From contig NZ_FRCX01000003.1 of NCBI RefSeq assembly GCF_900143065.1, positions 1-64,000 of the forward strand: 64,000 nucleotides of DNA, in the 5' to 3' direction. The notes beneath the pieces are model-generated. The model made no database searches and had not been told where the DNA came from. It saw only the letters and a list, made by a program, of their open reading frames with translations. Position numbers and translations under genes: made by a program. The stretch's first letter is position 1, and each line of letters begins with the position of its first letter. This document shows positions 40,901 through 53,887 of this stretch, one piece after another. The stretch is from Duganella sacchari. GTDB taxonomy: Bacteria; Pseudomonadota; Gammaproteobacteria; Burkholderiales; Burkholderiaceae_D.

Positions 40901-43900
40901 CGCTGGCGGTCAGCATGTGCGCCAGGCTCCAGCTGGTGCCGGTCACGGTGGCGACATCCCAGGTGACGCCATTGTCAAACGACACCTGCACCATTTCGCC
41001 GGCCCCCAGCGCTGCCGACAGCACGCCGCTCACCACCTGCGAAGGATTCGAGGTCACCAGATCGGTACTGCTGCTGCCGGTATCGTTGGAGAACAGCGGC
41101 CGGCCGACGGAAGCGGAGAACGGCGCCAGCGTATCCATGCTGATGCCGGCCGACGCGCCACCCAGGCCAAGGTTGCCGGCGAGGTCGCTGTAGACGTTCG
41201 GCGCCACGCTGATGCTCGCCGTGCCAGCGTTGACACCCGGTGTCGGCGTGAACAGCGCGGTGTACACCAGCGGGTTGGCCGTCGCGCCAAAGCCGCTCAA
41301 GGTTCCGCCCACCGCCGTGATATCGCCGACGGCAAAGCCCTGCGGCGTTTCGCTGAAGGTGAACGTAATCAGCGCCGTCTCGCCCGCCTTTAGTGACGCT
41401 GCGCTGCTGCTGATGACGACCGAAGGCGGCTGCGCATCGACATTCGCCACCGTCACCACACCGCTGCCCGCACCGGGATTGCCGGCGGCATCGGTATAAC
41501 TGGTGGCGCCGATCGCCACCGTGGCCGGGCCGTTGTAATTGGCCAGCGGCGTGAAGGAGGCCGTGTACACCAGCGGATTGGCAGTGGCGGCCAGGCCCGT
41601 CACACTGATGCCGGCGACGGTCAGGTCGCCCGCAGTAAAGCCTTGCGGCGCCTCGGTAAAGGTAATCGTGAGCGTGCCCGTATCGCCCGCCTTGACGTTG
41701 ACAACGTTGGAAGAAATGCTGACGCCGGGCGGTGCCATATCCAGCACATAGGCCGACGAACTGGCCGGGCCATGGTTGCCCGCGCCGTCCGTCACGCGCA
41801 CTTGCAGCACGTTGCTGGCCGTCAGAATCACCGGTGTCGGCAGCGCCCATGCCGTGCTGCCGATAGCAGAAGCCGCGGGCACCCAGGTAGCGCCATTGTC
41901 CAGCGAGACTTCGACGCTTTCGCCGGTCTGCAGGCTGGCGGTCAGCGTGCCGCTCACGGATTGCAGCGGATTGCTGGTAATCAGATCGGCGTTGCTGATG
42001 CCGTTATCGTTGGAGAAAATGACCGAAGCGCCCGTGGTGCCTGGCGCCATGGTGCTGTAATTGATGGTCGGCGTCGCCGCCACCACGCCGGCATTACCAG
42101 CGGCATCGAGGAAACTGCCCGCGCCGACCGACACCGTGCCGCTGCCGGAGGACACACCAGAGGTAGGGGTGAACAGGGCGGTGTACACCAGCGGATTGGC
42201 GGTCTGGCCAAAGCCGCTCAGCGTGCCGCCGCTGACGCTGATATCGCCCAGCGTGAAGCCGACCGGCAGCTCGTTGAAGGTGAAGGTGATAGTGGCCGAT
42301 TCGCCTATCCGCAGATTGGCGCTGCTGCTGCTGATATTCAGCGATGGCGGACTGGTATCGACCGAGATCAACGGCGAAGCCGCCGCCCCGCCGTTGTTGC
42401 CGGCGGCATCCGAGTACATGCCTGGCGCCAGCGTCACGCCGGACGTACCGCCGGCCAGGCCGGCCGCCGGCGTCAGCACCACCGTGAACACCGACGCGCT
42501 CACTGTGGTAAAGCCGCTTAGCGTGCCGTTGAGCGGCACCAGGTCGCTCAAGGTAAAGCCGACCGGCGCCTCGCTGAACGTGAAGGTCAGCGTGGCGGAA
42601 TCGCCCGCCTTGAGTGCCGTGGCGCTGCTGGTGACGGTCATGGTCGGCGCCACCAGGTCCAGCACGTAGGCGGCCGAGAACGCAGGTCCGGTATTGCCCG
42701 CATTATCGGCAACGCGCACCTGCAAGGTGCCACTGCCGGTCAGCGATTGCGGTGTCAACGCCCAGGCACTAGGCCCCGTGGCCAGGGCATTCAGCCAGGT
42801 GACGCCGTTATCCAGCGAGACCTGCACCTGCTCGCCCGCCACCAGCGGCGCACTGAGCGTGCCGCTGATGATCTGCGCTGCGGCATTGGTAATCAGATCG
42901 CTGTTACTGACACCGTTATCCGCCGAGAAGCTGACCGAGGCGCCGCTGGTGGTGGGCGCCAGCGTATCAATCGAGATCGGTGCACCGGCCACATTGGACC
43001 CGGCATTGCCGGCAGCATCCGTATAGACGCTGCCGGCCACGCTGATGACGCCATTGGCGGCGGCAACGCCCGCATTCGGCGTATAGGTGGCGGTGTACAC
43101 CAGCGGATCGCTGGTGGCGGCGAGTCCGCTCAGCGTGCCATTGGTGGCGCTGATATTCCCCAGCGTGAAGCCGGCAGGCGCATCGCTGAAGGTGAAGGTA
43201 ATAGTGGCGGTATCGCCGATCTTGAGCGCACTGGCGCTGCTGGTGATGGCTAGCGTGGGCGCCTGCGTATCAACGCTGATGGCAGGCGAGCTGCCGCCGC
43301 TGCCGTTATTGCCGGCGGCGTCGGTGTACAGATTGTTCCCCAGCGTGACGCTCGCATTGCCGGTCAGGCCAGCCGTCGGCGTCAGCACCACCGTGTACAC
43401 CAGCGGGTTGGCAGTGGCGGTGAAGCCGCTCAGCGCGCCGCCAGTGGCGATCAGATCGCCCAGCGTAAAGCCGGCTGGCTGCTCGCTGAACGTGAAGGTA
43501 ATGGTGGCGCTCTGGCCAATCTTGAGCGTGCTGGTGTCGCTGGTGATGTTGACGGTCGGCGGCGTGTTGTCCAGCAGGTAGTTGAAGGTACTGACCGTGC
43601 CGTGGTTGCCATTGCTGTCGCTGACGCGCACTTGCACCGTGCCGGTGCCGGTCAGCGTCTGTCCGGTCAGCGCCCAGGAGTTGCCGCCTGCCGTAGCATT
43701 GGCGGTGGTCCAGGTCGTGCCGTTGTTGAGCGAGACCTCGACGATATCGCCTGCACTCAGCACACCGCCGCCCAGCGTACCGGCGATGGTTTGCGCTGCC
43801 ACGTTGGTAATCAGGTCGGTGCTGCTGCTGCCCGTATCCGATGAGAACAGCACGGTGCTGCCGACCAGTCCCGGCGCCAGGGTGTCGATGCTGATTGGCG

Positions 43901-46900
43901 GCGACGAACTGGAACTGCCCGCATTGCCGGCGATATCCGCATACGCGCCGTTGGCCACGCTGACCACTGCATTGGCGCTGGCCACATTGGCAGCCGGCGT
44001 GAAGACCGCCGTGTACACCAGCGGATTGGCCGTCTGCACCAGATTGCTGATCGTACCATTGGTGGCACTGATGTCACCCAGCGTGAACTGCGCCGGCGTC
44101 TCGCTAAAAGTAAAAGTGATGACCGCTGTGCCTGTGCTGTTCAGTGAAGCGGCGCTGCTGCTGATGTTCAAGGTCGGCGCCAGCGTATCGACACTGATGG
44201 CGCTCATCACACCGCCCACGCCGAGATTGCCCAGGTTATCGCTAAAGGTGCCGCTGGCAATGCTGATATTGCCGGTGCCGTTGGCGACACCCGCATTGGC
44301 CGTGAACACCGCCGTGTACACCAGCGGATCGGCAGTGGCGGTAAAGCCGCTCAGCGTGCCGCCGTTGACGCTCACATCGCCCAGCACGAAACCGACCGGC
44401 GCGGTACTGAATTTGAAACTGATGTTGGCGGTATCCCCGGCCTTGAGGGCCGTGACATCGCTGAGGATGGCCACCCCCGGCGCCACCGTGGCGTAGCTGA
44501 TGGTTGGTACGGCCGCAGCCTGGCCATTATTCCCGGCCAGGTCAGTATAGGCACCTGAAGCCACCGAAATCGCACCGACACCCGAGGCCTGGCCTGCAGT
44601 CGGCGTGAAGACGGCGGTGTACACCAGCGGATTGGCGGTGGCCGTAAAGCCGCTCAGCGTCCCGCCGCTGACCGTGATGCTGCCGGCGCCAAAGCCCACG
44701 GGCGCTTCGCTGAAGGTGAACGTGATCAGCGGCGTATCGGCGCTGTTGAGTACCAGCTTGCTGGAGCTGATGGACAGCGTCGGCGGCGTCTGGTCCAGCG
44801 TGTAGGCGGCCGTATAGGCCGTACCGTGATTGCCGGCGGCGTCGCTGACGCGCACCTGCACGTTGTGGCCCGCGCCGGTGGTGATGGTCTGTCCCGCCAG
44901 CGACCAGGCATTGCTGCCGGTGTTGCTGGTGGCGGTCACCCAGGTGCTGCCATTGTTGAGCGAGATCTCCACCACCTCGCCGCCTTGCAGATTCGCGCTC
45001 AGCGTGCCACTGAGGTTTTGTGCGGCGACATTGGTGACCAGATCGCCAGCCGCGCCGCTATCGCTGGAGAACACGACGCTGGCTCCGGTCGTGGTCGGCG
45101 CCACCGTGTCTACCGCAATCGCCGGCGAGGCCGCGCCGATACCGGCATTGCCGGCTTTGTCGGTATAGCTGCCGGCCGTGACCGCGACGCTGTCATTGGC
45201 GCCATTGACGCCGGCATTCGGTGTGTAGACCGCCGTGTAAACCAGCGGATTGGAGGTCTGCACCAGGTTGCTGAGCACCCCGCTGCCGGCCGTAATGTCG
45301 CTCAGGCTGAAGCCATCGACCGCCTCGCTGAAGGTAAAGGTGATGGTGGCCGTCTCACCGGCCTTGACCGCACTGGCGCTGCTGCTGATGCTGACCGTGG
45401 GCGGCGTGGTGTCCAGCACATAGTTGACCGAGTACGAGGTGCCATGATTGCCTGCGGCGTCGCTGACACGCACTTTCAGCGTATCGCTGGCTGTCAGCGT
45501 CTGGCCGGTGAGGTTCCACGCGCTGCCGGCGCCCGTCGCCGTGGTCCACGTGGCGCCATTGTCCAGCGAGACTTCCACGTACTCGCCCGCGCCCAGCGGC
45601 GCCGCCAGCGTGCCGCTGATGGTCTGGCCGCTGGCATTGGTAATCAGGTCAGTCGCGCTGCTGCCATTGTCGGCCGAGAACACCACCGTGTTGGCGACTG
45701 CGGCCGGTGGCAGGGTATCGATGCTGATGGGCGGCGTCAGCGCTGCGCTGGCCGCATTGCCCGCCGTGTCGGTAAACGCGCCGCTGGCGATGGTGATGCT
45801 GGCCGAGGTGCCCTGGATGCCCGCGGTCGGCGTGAACACCGCCGTATACACCAGCGGGTTGGCCGTCACCGTCAATCCGCTCAGCGTGCCGCCCGTGGTA
45901 ACGACGTCGCCGGCGGTAAAGTCCACCGGCAGTTCGCTGAAGGTGAAGGTCACGGTCGCCGTTTCCCCTGCCTTCACCGCAGCGACATTGCTGGTGATGG
46001 CAACGGTGGGCGCCAGCGTATCGATGTTGATGACCGGCCCGTTGGCGCCACCGCCGCTATTGCCGAAGGCATCGGTGTAAGTCCCCGCACCCACGCTGAT
46101 GTTGGCCACGCCGGCGCCCAGGTTGGCATTCGGCGTGAATACCGCCGTGTAGACCAGCGGGTTCGCGGTAGCCGCAAAGCCGCTCAGCGTGCCGTTGCTG
46201 TAGCTGATGTCCGCCGCCGTGAAGCCGGTCGGCGGGGTGCTGAAGGTGAAGGTCAGCGTCGCTGCCTCTCCCGACTTGAGCGCCACATCGTTGCTGGTGA
46301 TGAGCAAGGACGGCAGCGTGGTGTTGATGGTGATTGGCACCGTCGCACTGGCCTGGCCATTGTTACCTGCGGTATCCGTGTAACCGTTGGCGATAACCTG
46401 CGCGGTGGCGGTCACGCCGGACTGCCCAGCGCTGGGTGTGAAGACTGCCGTGTACACCAGCGGATTGGCGGTCGCCGTGATGCTGCCCAAGGTGCCGCCA
46501 CTGACCGCCACCGACGATGCGCTGAAATTGCTGGGCGCCTCGGTGAAGGTGAAGGTCAGCGTCGCCGTCTGGCCGGCGCGCAGCACCGCCAGGTCGCTGG
46601 TCACCGCCACCGATGGCGGCGTGGTGTCCAGCACATAGGCCGCGCTGTAGGCGGCGCCATGATTGCCGGCAGCGTCATTGACACGCACCTGCAAGGTGTC
46701 GCTGCCGGTCAGTGTGCGGCCACTCAGCGACCAGTTGCTGGAGCCCGCGCTGGCGGTGGCATTGGTCCAGGTAGCGCCATTGTCCAGCGATACCTGCACC
46801 ACTTCGCCCGAGACCAGTGCAGCGCTCAGCGTACCGCTGATATTCTGCGCAGCGGTTTTGGTAATCAGGTCGGTGCTGCTGCTACCCGTATCGGCAGAGA

Positions 46901-49900
46901 ACACCACGCTGGCGCCGGTGGTGGTCGGCGCCAGCGTATCGATGCTGACCGATGGCGAGGTGCCGGCCGTGCCGCTGTTGCCGATCAGGTCGGTGTAGGA
47001 ACCGCTGGCCACGGTGACGCTGGCGGCGCCGCTGGCCACATTGGCATCCGGCGTGAACACCGCCGTGTACACCAGCGGATTGGCGGTGACCGTAAAGCCG
47101 CTCAGGGTGCCGCCGCTGACCGCGACATCGCCGGCCGTGAAGCCCAGCGGCGTCTCGCTGAAGGTAAAGGTGATGGTGGCCGTATCGCCGATGTGGACCG
47201 CCGACAGGTTGCTGGTGATGGCCAGCGTTGGCGCGCGGGTATCGACCAGCACCACCGGCGTGGCGCCGCCGCCGCCCTGGTTGCCGAAGCTGTCGGTGTA
47301 GCTGCCGCCCGTGACGGTAATCGAGGCGTTGGCGCTGACGTTGGCGCCCGGCGTGAACACTGCCGTGTACACGCCGCCGCCCACATTGGTCAGGCTACCC
47401 AGCGTGCCGCCGCTGACCACGATATCATCCGAGGCAAAGCCGGTCGGCGGACTGCTGAAGGTAAAGGTGATGGTGGCGGTCTGGCCGGTTTTCAGCGTAG
47501 CCGCATCGCTGGTAATCACCACGCCCGGTCCCAGCGTGTTGATGGAAATGGCGGCCGACGACGCACCAGCGCCATTATTGCCGGCCAGGTCGATATAGCT
47601 GTTGGCCGCCAGCGACACGCTGCCCAGCAAACCGCTCAAGCCGCTGTTCGGCGTGAACTCCACCGTGTAGACATTGGGATTGGCCGTGGCCACCAGGTTG
47701 GCCAGCGTGCCGCCAACGGCGCTCAGGCTGGCCAGGCTCAAGCCGCTGGGCGTTTCGCTGAAGGTCAGCGTAATCAGCGCACTCTCGCCGCTCTTCAGCA
47801 CACTGACATTGGAACTCAGCGAGGCGGTTGGCCCGGTGGTGTCCAGCACATATGCCGAGCTGCTGGCGGCGCCGAGGTTGCCCGCCGCATCCACCACGCG
47901 CACCTGCAACGTATTGCTGCTACTGAGCGTCTGGCCCGCCAGCGTCCAGGCCGTGCTGCCAGTGCTGCTGCTGGCCGTGACCCAGGTACTGCCGTTGTTG
48001 AGCGAGACTTCCACATGTTCGCCCGATGCCAGTCCGCTGCTCAGGATGCCGCTGATGGTCTGGGCTGCTGTTTTGGTAATCAGGTCGGTGGAGCTGGCGC
48101 CGGTATCGGCGGAGAACGAGACCGACGCCGAGGTGTTGGTTGGCGCGGTGGTATCCAGCACATAGCTTGCGCTCAATGGCGTGCTGCTGCCGCCGGGATT
48201 GGTCACACGCACCTGCAAGGTGCCGGAGCCGGTCAGCGTCTGGCCGGCGAGCTGCCAGGTGGTGCTGCCCGTACTGGCCGTGGCGGTGGTCCAGGTGGCG
48301 CCGTTGTCCAGCGATACCTGCACCGACTCGGTACTGCCCAATCCTGCGCTCAGGGTGCCGCTGATGGTCTGCGCCGCTGTCTTGGTAATCAGATCGGTGT
48401 TGCTGATGCCGGTGTCGGCCGAGAAGGCGACCGACAGCGCCGTGGTACTGCTCGGCGTCGCCGAGACCACCGTGGTGGCATTGTTGCTGACAATGACGCT
48501 GCCGTCGTTGATAGCCACCGTAAACGTCGTGGTGGCGTTCATGCCGGTGGTGCTCTTGAACACCAGCGCCTGCAACGCGGCCTGCGCGGCGCTGGGGGCC
48601 ACCGAGGACAGCGTGTACGTCACGCCGCCGTCCGTGGTCACGAAACCGGAAGCACTCAGCGAGCTTGCCGTGAATGCGCCCTTGGCGGCGCTATCCGGCG
48701 TGATGGTGACGATGACCTGCGCCCCCACATCCGGGTCGGTCAGCGTAACGCTGGAGAACGGATGCAGCGTGCCGCCCGCCGTCACCGCCTGCGATGCGGC
48801 CGTGCCGCCCAGCGTCGGTGCATCATTGACCGACGTCGCCGTGACCACCGTGGAGGTATTGGCCGCACTGGCCGCGCCACTGCTGTCGGTAGCGGTGATG
48901 GTAAAGGTGGTAGAGATGCCCACGCCAACCGCCGCCTGATTGGCGGTCGGCGTAAACACCAGCGCCTTCAGCTGCGCGGTCAGCGCAGCGGGCGTGTTGG
49001 CGCTCAGCGTGTAACTGCCATTGCTGCCGCTCAGTCCCGCACCGCTCAGGGTGCCGTTGGCGCCATTGAAGCTGATGGTCATGCTGACGTTATCGCCATT
49101 GACATCGGCCACCGTCACATTGCTGAACGGGCTGAGGGTGGCATTGTCGTTGACCGCGCCTGCCACGGCGCCAGTGATGGTGGGCGGACTGTTGCTGGTG
49201 TTGGTGACCGCGATGCCGACGCCGGTAACCGCCGTGTTGGCATTGCCGATCACGCTGTTCCAGTCATCGCCGGCCGACAGCACATACGTCGTGCCGCCTG
49301 CCGAGGCAGTACCGTTCTTGTTGAGCAGCGCCTCCACCGCGGCGATATCGGCGCCGGACAGCGTGACCGCGAACGAGGTCGCGCTGGTCACATCCACATT
49401 GCCGGTGGTGCTCAGCGTGCGCGTGACGCCGCCCTCGCCCTTGAACGTTAGCTTGGCCACAGTGACGTCGTTGGCCGCGCCAGTGATGCCGACCAGGTTG
49501 TTGCCCGTGACCGTCAGCACATGGGTGGCGGCGTTGTAGCTGGCCGAGGTAATCGTCGGCAGCTGCACGTTGCTGACCGTGATGGCGTTGCCGGTCATGT
49601 CGATGCCGTTACTGAGATTGCTGTCCCAGTTGGCGGCCGCCGCAATGTTGAAACTGGTGCCATCCACACTGGCGGTGCCGTTGTTATTCAGCAGACCGTT
49701 AATCGCCAGCTTGTCGGCCGCATTCAGCGTAATCGATGCGGCGGTGGTGCTGGAGGCGCTCACCACGGGCGAGGTCAGCGTGTAGGTCTGGCCATTGGCG
49801 CCAGTGATGGTCAGCTTGCCCGGGTCGATGGCGTCGCCGGCGCGGATGCCCACCGCCGCCAGCGTCAGCACGCCCGTATCGGCGCTGTAGGAAGCGGAGC

Positions 49901-50987
49901 TGATGCTGTTGGCGACGCGTGCATTGGCGATGGCGATATCGTCAATATCCACCTCGAAGCCCAGCGGGTTCACGATGCGGATGCCGTAGATGCCCTTGAA
50001 ATTCGCCATCGAGGCAAAGTTCAGCAGGCCGTATTCGTTGACAAGCAAACTGGTCAGCGAAACGCCGACACCGGTCGGCTGGTAATTGGCATCCAGCGCG
50101 TACACGGTAAAGATCACGGTGCCGAGCAGGTTGCCCACCAGGCTGCCGCTGCCCAGATTGATGCTGAGGATATCGAACACGCCGCTGTTGGCGCGCAGGT
50201 CCACGTAGCTCACGGGCGACAGCAGCGAACCGTTGACCACCAGACGGTCATCGCTGAGCGGTATGCCGATCAGGTTGCTGCCATTGACGTTGACCACCGA
50301 GACGCCGCCGCCATTGGTGCTTTGCGTGTACAGGTCCAGCCCGAGGCCGAGGATGTTATCGCTATGTACCACCGCGCCCGCCGCCAGGCCGGTGGTGTTG
50401 AGCAGCGTGACATTGGCGTTGGTGCTGAACGTGATGGTGCCGTTGCTGCCGCCATTCACCAGGCCCAGCGTGTGGGCATAGTCGAGCTCCGCCTGCGGGT
50501 TCAATGCGCTGGCCGTCTCGATGCTGCCGGTGCTGCGCTCGAGCGTCCAGTTGGCGCCCAGCAGGCTGCTGCCGGTGACGTCGGTGGAAGCGGCCACGTC
50601 GGCGCTGGTGGCCTGTGCCAGGCCGTCGATAAACGCCAGCCCGCTGTCGCCTGCGGCAACGTCGCAGCCATACAGCAGCAGATCGCCGCCCGTGCGCAGC
50701 GCGCCGCCCCATTCCAGCAGGGCGTCGTGATACGCCTCCAAATGTGCGCTATCCAGTACGGATTTCCCCAGTTGCAGCTGACCGGCAGCGCCATGGGAAA
50801 CAATCTGGATGCTATCGAGGCCTGAGTACTGGCGCAACACGGTGGCGATCTGCTCCACGCCATCGCGCCATGAAACCAGTTTAACCACAAGTACATCATC
50901 GGCCACACCGGCAGCCAATGCGGCCGCGTCAGCGACGCCCGCATCGATGAATAATACTGAGTGGTATGTACGGTTCTGGTCCCTCAT
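37911..50987 (-). CDS. Giant Ig-like/RTX repeat surface or secreted protein with DUF4347 and DUF4214 domains
   Basis: About 4358 residues. Domains in order: DUF4347 (about 1-165, [20 protein letters not shown]); a beta-rich unique region; two related 110-residue units (about 360-600); two cadherin-like units (about 600-850); 28 Ig-like units (about 852-3692); an RTX calcium block (about 3915-3980, [20 protein letters not shown]); DUF4214 (about 4010-4130); a second short RTX block; a second DUF4214 at the end. There is no signal peptide, so export by a type I system is likely, but none is in the window. GGAG lies 8 bases before ATG 50987; further ATGs at 51005 and 51002 are less well supported. 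Role inferred: adhesion or biofilm matrix. Confidence 0.88.
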   Translation of the reverse strand: MRDQNRTYHSVLFIDAGVADAAALAAGVADDVLVVKLVSWRDGVEQIATVLRQYSGLDSIQIVSHGAAGQLQLGKSVLDSAHLEAYHDALLEWGGALRTGGDLLLYGCDVAAGDSGLAFIDGLAQATSADVAASTDVTGSSLLGANWTLERSTGSIETASALNPQAELDYAHTLGLVNGGSNGTITFSTNANVTLLNTTGLAAGAVVHSDNILGLGLDLYTQSTNGGGVSVVNVNGSNLIGIPLSDDRLVVNGSLLSPVSYVDLRANSGVFDILSINLGSGSLVGNLLGTVIFTVYALDANYQPTGVGVSLTSLLVNEYGLLNFASMANFKGIYGIRIVNPLGFEVDIDDIAIANARVANSISSASYSADTGVLTLAAVGIRAGDAIDPGKLTITGANGQTYTLTSPVVSASSTTAASITLNAADKLAINGLLNNNGTASVDGTSFNIAAAANWDSNLSNGIDMTGNAITVSNVQLPTITSASYNAATHVLTVTGNNLVGITGAANDVTVAKLTFKGEGGVTRTLSTTGNVDVTSATSFAVTLSGADIAAVEALLNKNGTASAGGTTYVLSAGDDWNSVIGNANTAVTGVGIAVTNTSNSPPTITGAVAGAVNDNATLSPFSNVTVADVNGDNVSMTISFNGANGTLSGAGLSGSNGSYTLSANTPAALTAQLKALVFTPTANQAAVGVGISTTFTITATDSSGAASAANTSTVVTATSVNDAPTLGGTAASQAVTAGGTLHPFSSVTLTDPDVGAQVIVTITPDSAAKGAFTASSLSASGFVTTDGGVTYTLSSVAPSAAQAALQALVFKSTTGMNATTTFTVAINDGSVIVSNNATTVVSATPSSTTALSVAFSADTGISNTDLITKTAAQTISGTLSAGLGSTESVQVSLDNGATWTTATASTGSTTWQLAGQTLTGSGTLQVRVTNPGGSSTPLSASYVLDTTAPTNTSASVSFSADTGASSTDLITKTAAQTISGILSSGLASGEHVEVSLNNGSTWVTASSSTGSTAWTLAGQTLSSSNTLQVRVVDAAGNLGAASSSAYVLDTTGPTASLSSNVSVLKSGESALITLTFSETPSGLSLASLSAVGGTLANLVATANPNVYTVEFTPNSGLSGLLGSVSLAANSYIDLAGNNGAGASSAAISINTLGPGVVITSDAATLKTGQTATITFTFSSPPTGFASDDIVVSGGTLGSLTNVGGGVYTAVFTPGANVSANASITVTGGSYTDSFGNQGGGGATPVVLVDTRAPTLAITSNLSAVHIGDTATITFTFSETPLGFTAGDVAVSGGTLSGFTVTANPLVYTAVFTPDANVASGAASVTVASGSYTDLIGNSGTAGTSPSVSIDTLAPTTTGASVVFSADTGSSSTDLITKTAAQNISGTLSAALVSGEVVQVSLDNGATWTNATASAGSSNWSLSGRTLTGSDTLQVRVNDAAGNHGAAYSAAYVLDTTPPSVAVTSDLAVLRAGQTATLTFTFTEAPSNFSASSVAVSGGTLGSITATANPLVYTAVFTPSAGQSGVTATAQVIANGYTDTAGNNGQASATVPITINTTLPSLLITSNDVALKSGEAATLTFTFSTPPTGFTAADISYSNGTLSGFAATANPLVYTAVFTPNANLGAGVANISVGAGTYTDAFGNSGGGANGPVINIDTLAPTVAITSNVAAVKAGETATVTFTFSELPVDFTAGDVVTTGGTLSGLTVTANPLVYTAVFTPTAGIQGTSASITIASGAFTDTAGNAASAALTPPISIDTLPPAAVANTVVFSADNGSSATDLITNASGQTISGTLAAPLGAGEYVEVSLDNGATWTTATGAGSAWNLTGQTLTASDTLKVRVSDAAGNHGTSYSVNYVLDTTPPTVSISSSASAVKAGETATITFTFSEAVDGFSLSDITAGSGVLSNLVQTSNPLVYTAVYTPNAGVNGANDSVAVTAGSYTDKAGNAGIGAASPAIAVDTVAPTTTGASVVFSSDSGAAGDLVTNVAAQNLSGTLSANLQGGEVVEISLNNGSTWVTATSNTGSNAWSLAGQTITTGAGHNVQVRVSDAAGNHGTAYTAAYTLDQTPPTLSISSSKLVLNSADTPLITFTFSEAPVGFGAGSITVSGGTLSGFTATANPLVYTAVFTPTAGQASGVGAISVASGAYTDLAGNNGQAAAVPTISYATVAPGVAILSDVTALKAGDTANISFKFSTAPVGFVLGDVSVNGGTLSGFTATADPLVYTAVFTANAGVANGTGNISIASGTFSDNLGNLGVGGVMSAISVDTLAPTLNISSSAASLNSTGTAVITFTFSETPAQFTLGDISATNGTISNLVQTANPLVYTAVFTPAANVASANAVVSVANGAYADIAGNAGSSSSSPPISIDTLAPGLVGSTVLFSSDTGSSSTDLITNVAAQTIAGTLGGGVLSAGDIVEVSLNNGTTWTTANATAGGNSWALTGQTLTGTGTVQVRVSDSNGNHGTVSTFNYLLDNTPPTVNITSDTSTLKIGQSATITFTFSEQPAGFTLGDLIATGGALSGFTATANPLVYTVVLTPTAGLTGNASVTLGNNLYTDAAGNNGSGGSSPAISVDTQAPTLAITSSASALKIGDTATITFTFSDAPAGFTLGNISATNGTLSGLAATSDPLVYTATYTPNAGVAAANGVISVAGSVYTDAAGNAGSNVAGAPISIDTLAPTTSGASVSFSADNGVSNSDLITNAAAQIISGTLSAPLVAGEQVQVSLDNGVTWLNALATGPSAWALTPQSLTGSGTLQVRVADNAGNTGPAFSAAYVLDLVAPTMTVTSSATALKAGDSATLTFTFSEAPVGFTLSDLVPLNGTLSGFTTVSASVFTVVLTPAAGLAGGTSGVTLAPGMYSDAAGNNGGAAASPLISVDTSPPSLNISSSSANLRIGESATITFTFNELPVGFTLGDISVSGGTLSGFGQTANPLVYTALFTPTSGVSSGSGTVSVGAGSFLDAAGNAGVVAATPTINYSTMAPGTTGASVIFSNDNGISNADLITSNPLQSVSGTLTASLQTGESVEVSLDNGATWVPAASAIGSTAWALPTPVILTASNVLQVRVTDGAGNHGPASSSAYVLDMAPPGVSISSNVVNVKAGDTGTLTITFTEAPQGFTAGDLTVAGISVTGLAATANPLVYTASFTPLANYNGPATVAIGATSYTDAAGNPGAGSGVVTVANVDAQPPSVVISSSAASLKAGETALITFTFSETPQGFAVGDITAVGGTLSGFGATANPLVYTALFTPTPGVNAGTASISVAPNVYSDLAGNLGLGGASAGISMDTLAPFSASVGRPLFSNDTGSSSTDLVTSNPSQVVSGVLSAALGAGEMVQVSFDNGVTWDVATVTGTSWSLAHMLTASGVMRVRVADTAGNHSAETITPYALDQSVPTVTISSDVATANNVTPAVITFTFSEAPVGFSASDISVTGGTLGPLTATSNPLVYTATFTPNSGVAAGNATISVGGAYQDAAGNAGAAGAIPALQIDTLAPSATAGGVQFSADSGTGGDLITNQPVQTLSGNLSAPLAAGDVVQISLDNGVSWQNLSIAVGASSWTSNQTLSGSSTLIVRVIDAAGNFSTAYAAPYTVDTVDPTVTLASNLATVAQGQSATITLTLSDPAALTLADLIVVGGTVTSFTGSGTSYQVVITPPPNSTVPLTVAVNTGVVTDAAGNVNSAFTFLLVPVDTNTPAIPGTPSTVDGVVIHTLDGTDPVSGLPTRTVTVPIITSSRSEDTTTSHANLADIPIGLAPNGQNPGTKLVVSVPVGVGFEAQGPSVLLSGGVALTDLIGRIDDHTAAGQATRAAMESQAQQFLNSLDPAVQLQHATLTMSANATATDAVLMITGGDAVTSGGAHALHSATPAAAAADNTAIALVVDARALPQGIGLQLDDVDFAAIIGAANVQGGAGKNFFIGDGEAQRIVLSAGADNDTLYGNGGNDILATAAGNDYLDGGDGDDVLAGGKGNDTLVGGAGNDVLQGGRSDAGQWHFFLKDGKVVGQHQMAITGATQMETVTAAELNGGVALLHFANADAARLETLSLLYHAAFHREPDLVGLNFWLTHPELSTQQLAEGFLMPVEAQQNLNALNNHDYVARLLENALGAKPAEAALAPWLSRLDAAPGDTSVRASVLADIALSSDHRAAWLSSDGMALGSQLLTQEQGWIANSGDDRLTGGAGSDRLVGGDGIDTVVYSGAAANYSLSLTSGGEVTIGEPDGGQDTILQIERGEFNGTTLDLGFTQIGAATLQEIGMLYHLTLGRAGDFVGFQFWAAGGLHGSALANGFVQSPEFVQRFGAMDDNAFITLLYQNTVHQAPGANVLAQWDAYLDNHSRADLVALLANDVTLVGSQFGANGLSLIGSL
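39915..48434 (-). repeat. 28 tandem Ig-like coding repeats of two classes, about 300 bp each
   Basis: I count ten class A units (beginning near [14 protein letters not shown], containing VSLDNGATW and ending YVLDTTPPT) and eighteen class B units (beginning like [20 protein letters not shown], containing [11 protein letters not shown] and ending ISIDTLAPT). The order read from the N-terminus is A A B B B A B B B A B A B B B A B B A B B A B B A B A B. Each unit is about 101 residues. Similarity is at protein level and partly at DNA level. Confidence 0.85.
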
Positions 50988-51225
50988 CTTGCTTCTCCGC
51001 ATCATTCAGGCCGATGACTGATTATGAGTAGCTTCAAAGCGAACACAAAATTTTCCCGTTTGCCAAACGTTCTGTCCGTGATGGCAAAAGTACGGGACGC
51101 TGACTAACCAAGAGTTATCGCGGCTTTTGTTAAAATGCTCTTTTTGCCGCCTGCCGGCGAGTTCGGCCAATTTCGGTTACTCTCAGCACCAATAATTTAT
51201 TTGCTGCACCAGAAAGGATTTCAAA

Positions 51226-52830
51226 TTGCCAACTCTTTTGACACGTCGCCTGGCCTTGTTGGCCGATGAAAAACACCGCGCCGTGCTGGCTGGCGGCCTG
51301 CGCGGCATCGAACGGGAGACTTTGCGCGTGGACCGCGCGGGTCATCTGGCGCGCACGCGGCATCCGGTGGCCATGGGGGCGGCACTGACGCATCCGCAGA
51401 TCACCACGGACTACGCTGAAACCCTGCTGGAATTCATTACCCCGGCCGAAAAAGACATTGCCGACACCATCGCCAAACTGGATGGCATCCACCGCTACGC
51501 CTACAGTAAACTTGGCGACGAGCTGCTGTGGAGCCAGTCCATGCCATGCCAGCTGCCGCCGGAAGAAGAGATTGAAATTGCCTGGTACGGCAGCTCCAAC
51601 CTGGGCACGCTCAAGCATGTGTACCGCCGCGGCCTGGCGCTACGCTACGGCAAGGCCATGCAATGCATCGCCGGCATCCACTACAACTACTCGCTCGACG
51701 AACGCCTGTGGCGCGTGCTGGCCGAGCATGAAGAAACCGCCGGCAAGCCGCTGACGCCGCGCTCCTTCCAGTCGGAAGCCTATCTGGCCGCCATTCGTAA
51801 CTTCCGCCGCTACAGCTGGCTGCTGATGTACCTGTTCGGCGCCTCGCCGGTGCTGTCGGCCGGCTTCCTGCGCGGCCGTCCGCACAAGCTGGAAGCGCTG
51901 TCCGCCGATACGCTGTATCTGCCATACGCCACCAGCCTGCGCATGAGCGACCTCGGTTATCAGAACGATGCGCAGTCGGGCCTGAGCCCGCACGAGAACT
52001 GCCTGGACAGCTACGTGGCGGCGATGACCAAGGCCGTCAACCAGCCGTACGAGCCGTACGCCAAACTCGGCACCAAACGCGATGGCGAATGGATACAGCT
52101 GAACACCAACGTGCTGCAGATCGAGAATGAGTACTACTCGACCATCCGTCCCAAGCGCGTGATCCAGACCGGCGAGCGTCCGATCCAGGCGCTGTGTGCG
52201 CGCGGCGTGCAGTACATCGAAGTGCGCTGCATGGACGTCGATCCGTTCGAGCCGGTCGGCATCAACGTCGCCACTGGCCGCTTCCTCGACGCCTTCCTGC
52301 TGTTCTGCGCGCTGGAGGAAAGCCCGACCACCACGCCGGAGCAGAGCGCGCGCTACACCGAGAATTTCGCGCGTACCGTGAAGGAAGGCCGTCGTCCGGG
52401 CCTGACGTTGCACAACGGCGTCGAAGAAGTACCACTGCCGGTATGGGGCGCGGAGCTGCTGGAGCGTATCCGCCCGGTGGCCGCCCTGCTCGACACGCTG
52501 CGCGGCGACAGCGTCCATGGCGACACGCTGGAGGCGCAGGCAGCCAAGCTGCAAGATCCGGAACTGACGCCATCGGCCAAGGTGCTGGCCGCACTGCGCG
52601 CCAACGGCAAATCGTTCAGCGCCTTCGCGCTGGCGCAAAGCGAAAAGCATGCGGCTTACTTCCGCAGCCATCCGCCCAGCGCCGAGGAAGCGTCCTACTT
52701 CGACAACCTGGCCGCCATCTCGCTGGCCGAACAGGCCGAGATGGAAGCTGCACCGCAAACCGACTTTGACGATTACGTCGCCGCCTACCGCGCCAGCAAC
52801 CTGTGCCAGTCGCGCCTGGACTGTGATTAA
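51226..52830 (+). CDS. gshA: Glutamate-cysteine ligase
   Basis: A 534-residue enzyme of the proteobacterial (type 1) GshA family, which joins glutamate and cysteine in the first step of glutathione synthesis. The signature [10 protein letters not shown] is at about 26-35 and the active-site segment GIHYNYS is at about 149. The start is TTG 51226, preceded by AAAGGA 7 bases upstream. TAAAAT at 51131-51136 could be a -10 box. The stop overlaps the start of the amidohydrolase gene by one base (TAATG), so the two are coupled. Confidence 0.93.
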   Translation: MPTLLTRRLALLADEKHRAVLAGGLRGIERETLRVDRAGHLARTRHPVAMGAALTHPQITTDYAETLLEFITPAEKDIADTIAKLDGIHRYAYSKLGDELLWSQSMPCQLPPEEEIEIAWYGSSNLGTLKHVYRRGLALRYGKAMQCIAGIHYNYSLDERLWRVLAEHEETAGKPLTPRSFQSEAYLAAIRNFRRYSWLLMYLFGASPVLSAGFLRGRPHKLEALSADTLYLPYATSLRMSDLGYQNDAQSGLSPHENCLDSYVAAMTKAVNQPYEPYAKLGTKRDGEWIQLNTNVLQIENEYYSTIRPKRVIQTGERPIQALCARGVQYIEVRCMDVDPFEPVGINVATGRFLDAFLLFCALEESPTTTPEQSARYTENFARTVKEGRRPGLTLHNGVEEVPLPVWGAELLERIRPVAALLDTLRGDSVHGDTLEAQAAKLQDPELTPSAKVLAALRANGKSFSAFALAQSEKHAAYFRSHPPSAEEASYFDNLAAISLAEQAEMEAAPQTDFDDYVAAYRASNLCQSRLDCD

Positions 52831-53873
52831 TGCTCACTTTCTACAACGAACAGCATGCGCAGCACCGTGGCCGCTACGAGATTTTTCGTGGCGAGATGGT
52901 GCCGTGTTTTGAAAAGCCGGAACGCGCGGATGCCGTGCTGGCGGAGCTGGGTCGTCGCGGCCTGGGCCGCATCGTTACACCGCATGGCGTGCCCTTGATG
53001 TCGCTGGAGCGCATCCACACGCCGCGCTACCTGCACTTCCTGCGCAACGCCTGGAGCGAATGGGTGGCGCTGGCCCCGGCCAATGCCGGCAAGGACGCCT
53101 TCCCCGCCGTGTGGCCGGTCCGCACGCTGCGCGACGATATCGAGCCGGACAACTTCTGCGCCAAAATGGGCCTGTATTCAATCGACAGCGGCACACCGCT
53201 GACCGCCGGCACCTGGACCGCCGCCAAGACCGGCGCCGATTGCGCGGTCAACGCGGCGCATGCGCTGCGTCTCGGCGAACGTGCCGCGTTTGTGCTGAGC
53301 CGTCCGCCGGGCCACCATGCGGGCGCCGATTTCTTCGGCGGTTACTGCTTCCTGAACAATGCCGCGCTGGCGGCGCAGCACATGCTGGACGACGGCGCGC
53401 GCAAGGTCGCCATCATCGATATCGACTACCACCACGGCAATGGCACGCAGAGCATCTTCTACAACCGCGATGACGTGCTGTTCATTTCCCTGCATGCCGA
53501 TCCGCGCAACGAGTACCCGTTCTATCTCGGCCACGCCGACGAGCGTGGCGAAGGTGCTGGCCTTGGCTACAACCTGAACATCCCGCTACCGGCAGGCACC
53601 AGCGCCAAGGCGTGGCTGGCGGCGCTGGAAACCGCCTGCATCCGCATCGGCAGCTTTGCACCGGATGCGCTGGTGGTGTCGCTGGGCGTGGACACGTTCG
53701 CGGGCGATCCCCTGTCGCGCTTCACGCTGCAGAGTGCCGACTATCTCAAAATCGGCGAACGCCTGGCGTGGCTCAACCTGCCGACCGCCTTCATCTTCGA
53801 AGGCGGCTATGCCGTCAAAGAACTGGGCGTCAACGTGGTCAACGTGCTGGAAGGCTACGAGACCGCGCTGTAA
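52830..53873 (+). CDS. Histone deacetylase/acetylpolyamine amidohydrolase family protein
   Basis: A 347-residue zinc amidohydrolase. The HDAC-fold motifs are present: RPPGHHAG (about 152-159), GGYCFLNNAALAA, the zinc-binding IDIDYHHGNGTQ (about 193-204), and the late GGY (FEGGYAVKELG). Bacterial members of this branch remove acetyl groups from polyamines or small amides. The N-terminus [12 protein letters not shown] fits the acetylpolyamine amidohydrolase group. Coupled to gshA; whether it acts on polyamines linked to thiol metabolism is speculation. Confidence 0.9.
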   Translation: MLTFYNEQHAQHRGRYEIFRGEMVPCFEKPERADAVLAELGRRGLGRIVTPHGVPLMSLERIHTPRYLHFLRNAWSEWVALAPANAGKDAFPAVWPVRTLRDDIEPDNFCAKMGLYSIDSGTPLTAGTWTAAKTGADCAVNAAHALRLGERAAFVLSRPPGHHAGADFFGGYCFLNNAALAAQHMLDDGARKVAIIDIDYHHGNGTQSIFYNRDDVLFISLHADPRNEYPFYLGHADERGEGAGLGYNLNIPLPAGTSAKAWLAALETACIRIGSFAPDALVVSLGVDTFAGDPLSRFTLQSADYLKIGERLAWLNLPTAFIFEGGYAVKELGVNVVNVLEGYETAL

Positions 53874-53887
53874 TTAGTCAGACCGGA

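Noticed and set aside
39915..48434. Regular repeats suggesting a CRISPR array or satellite
   Set aside because: The period is about 300 bp and the repeats are in-frame protein modules; there are no short spacers.
37857..49451. Very long open frames on the plus strand opposite the giant gene (for example 37857-41393 and 44826-49451)
   Set aside because: They mirror the repeat-coding minus strand, are rich in Arg/His/Gly/Gln with no domain signature and no ribosome binding site, and break whenever the repeat composition changes. They are by-products of high GC content at third positions.
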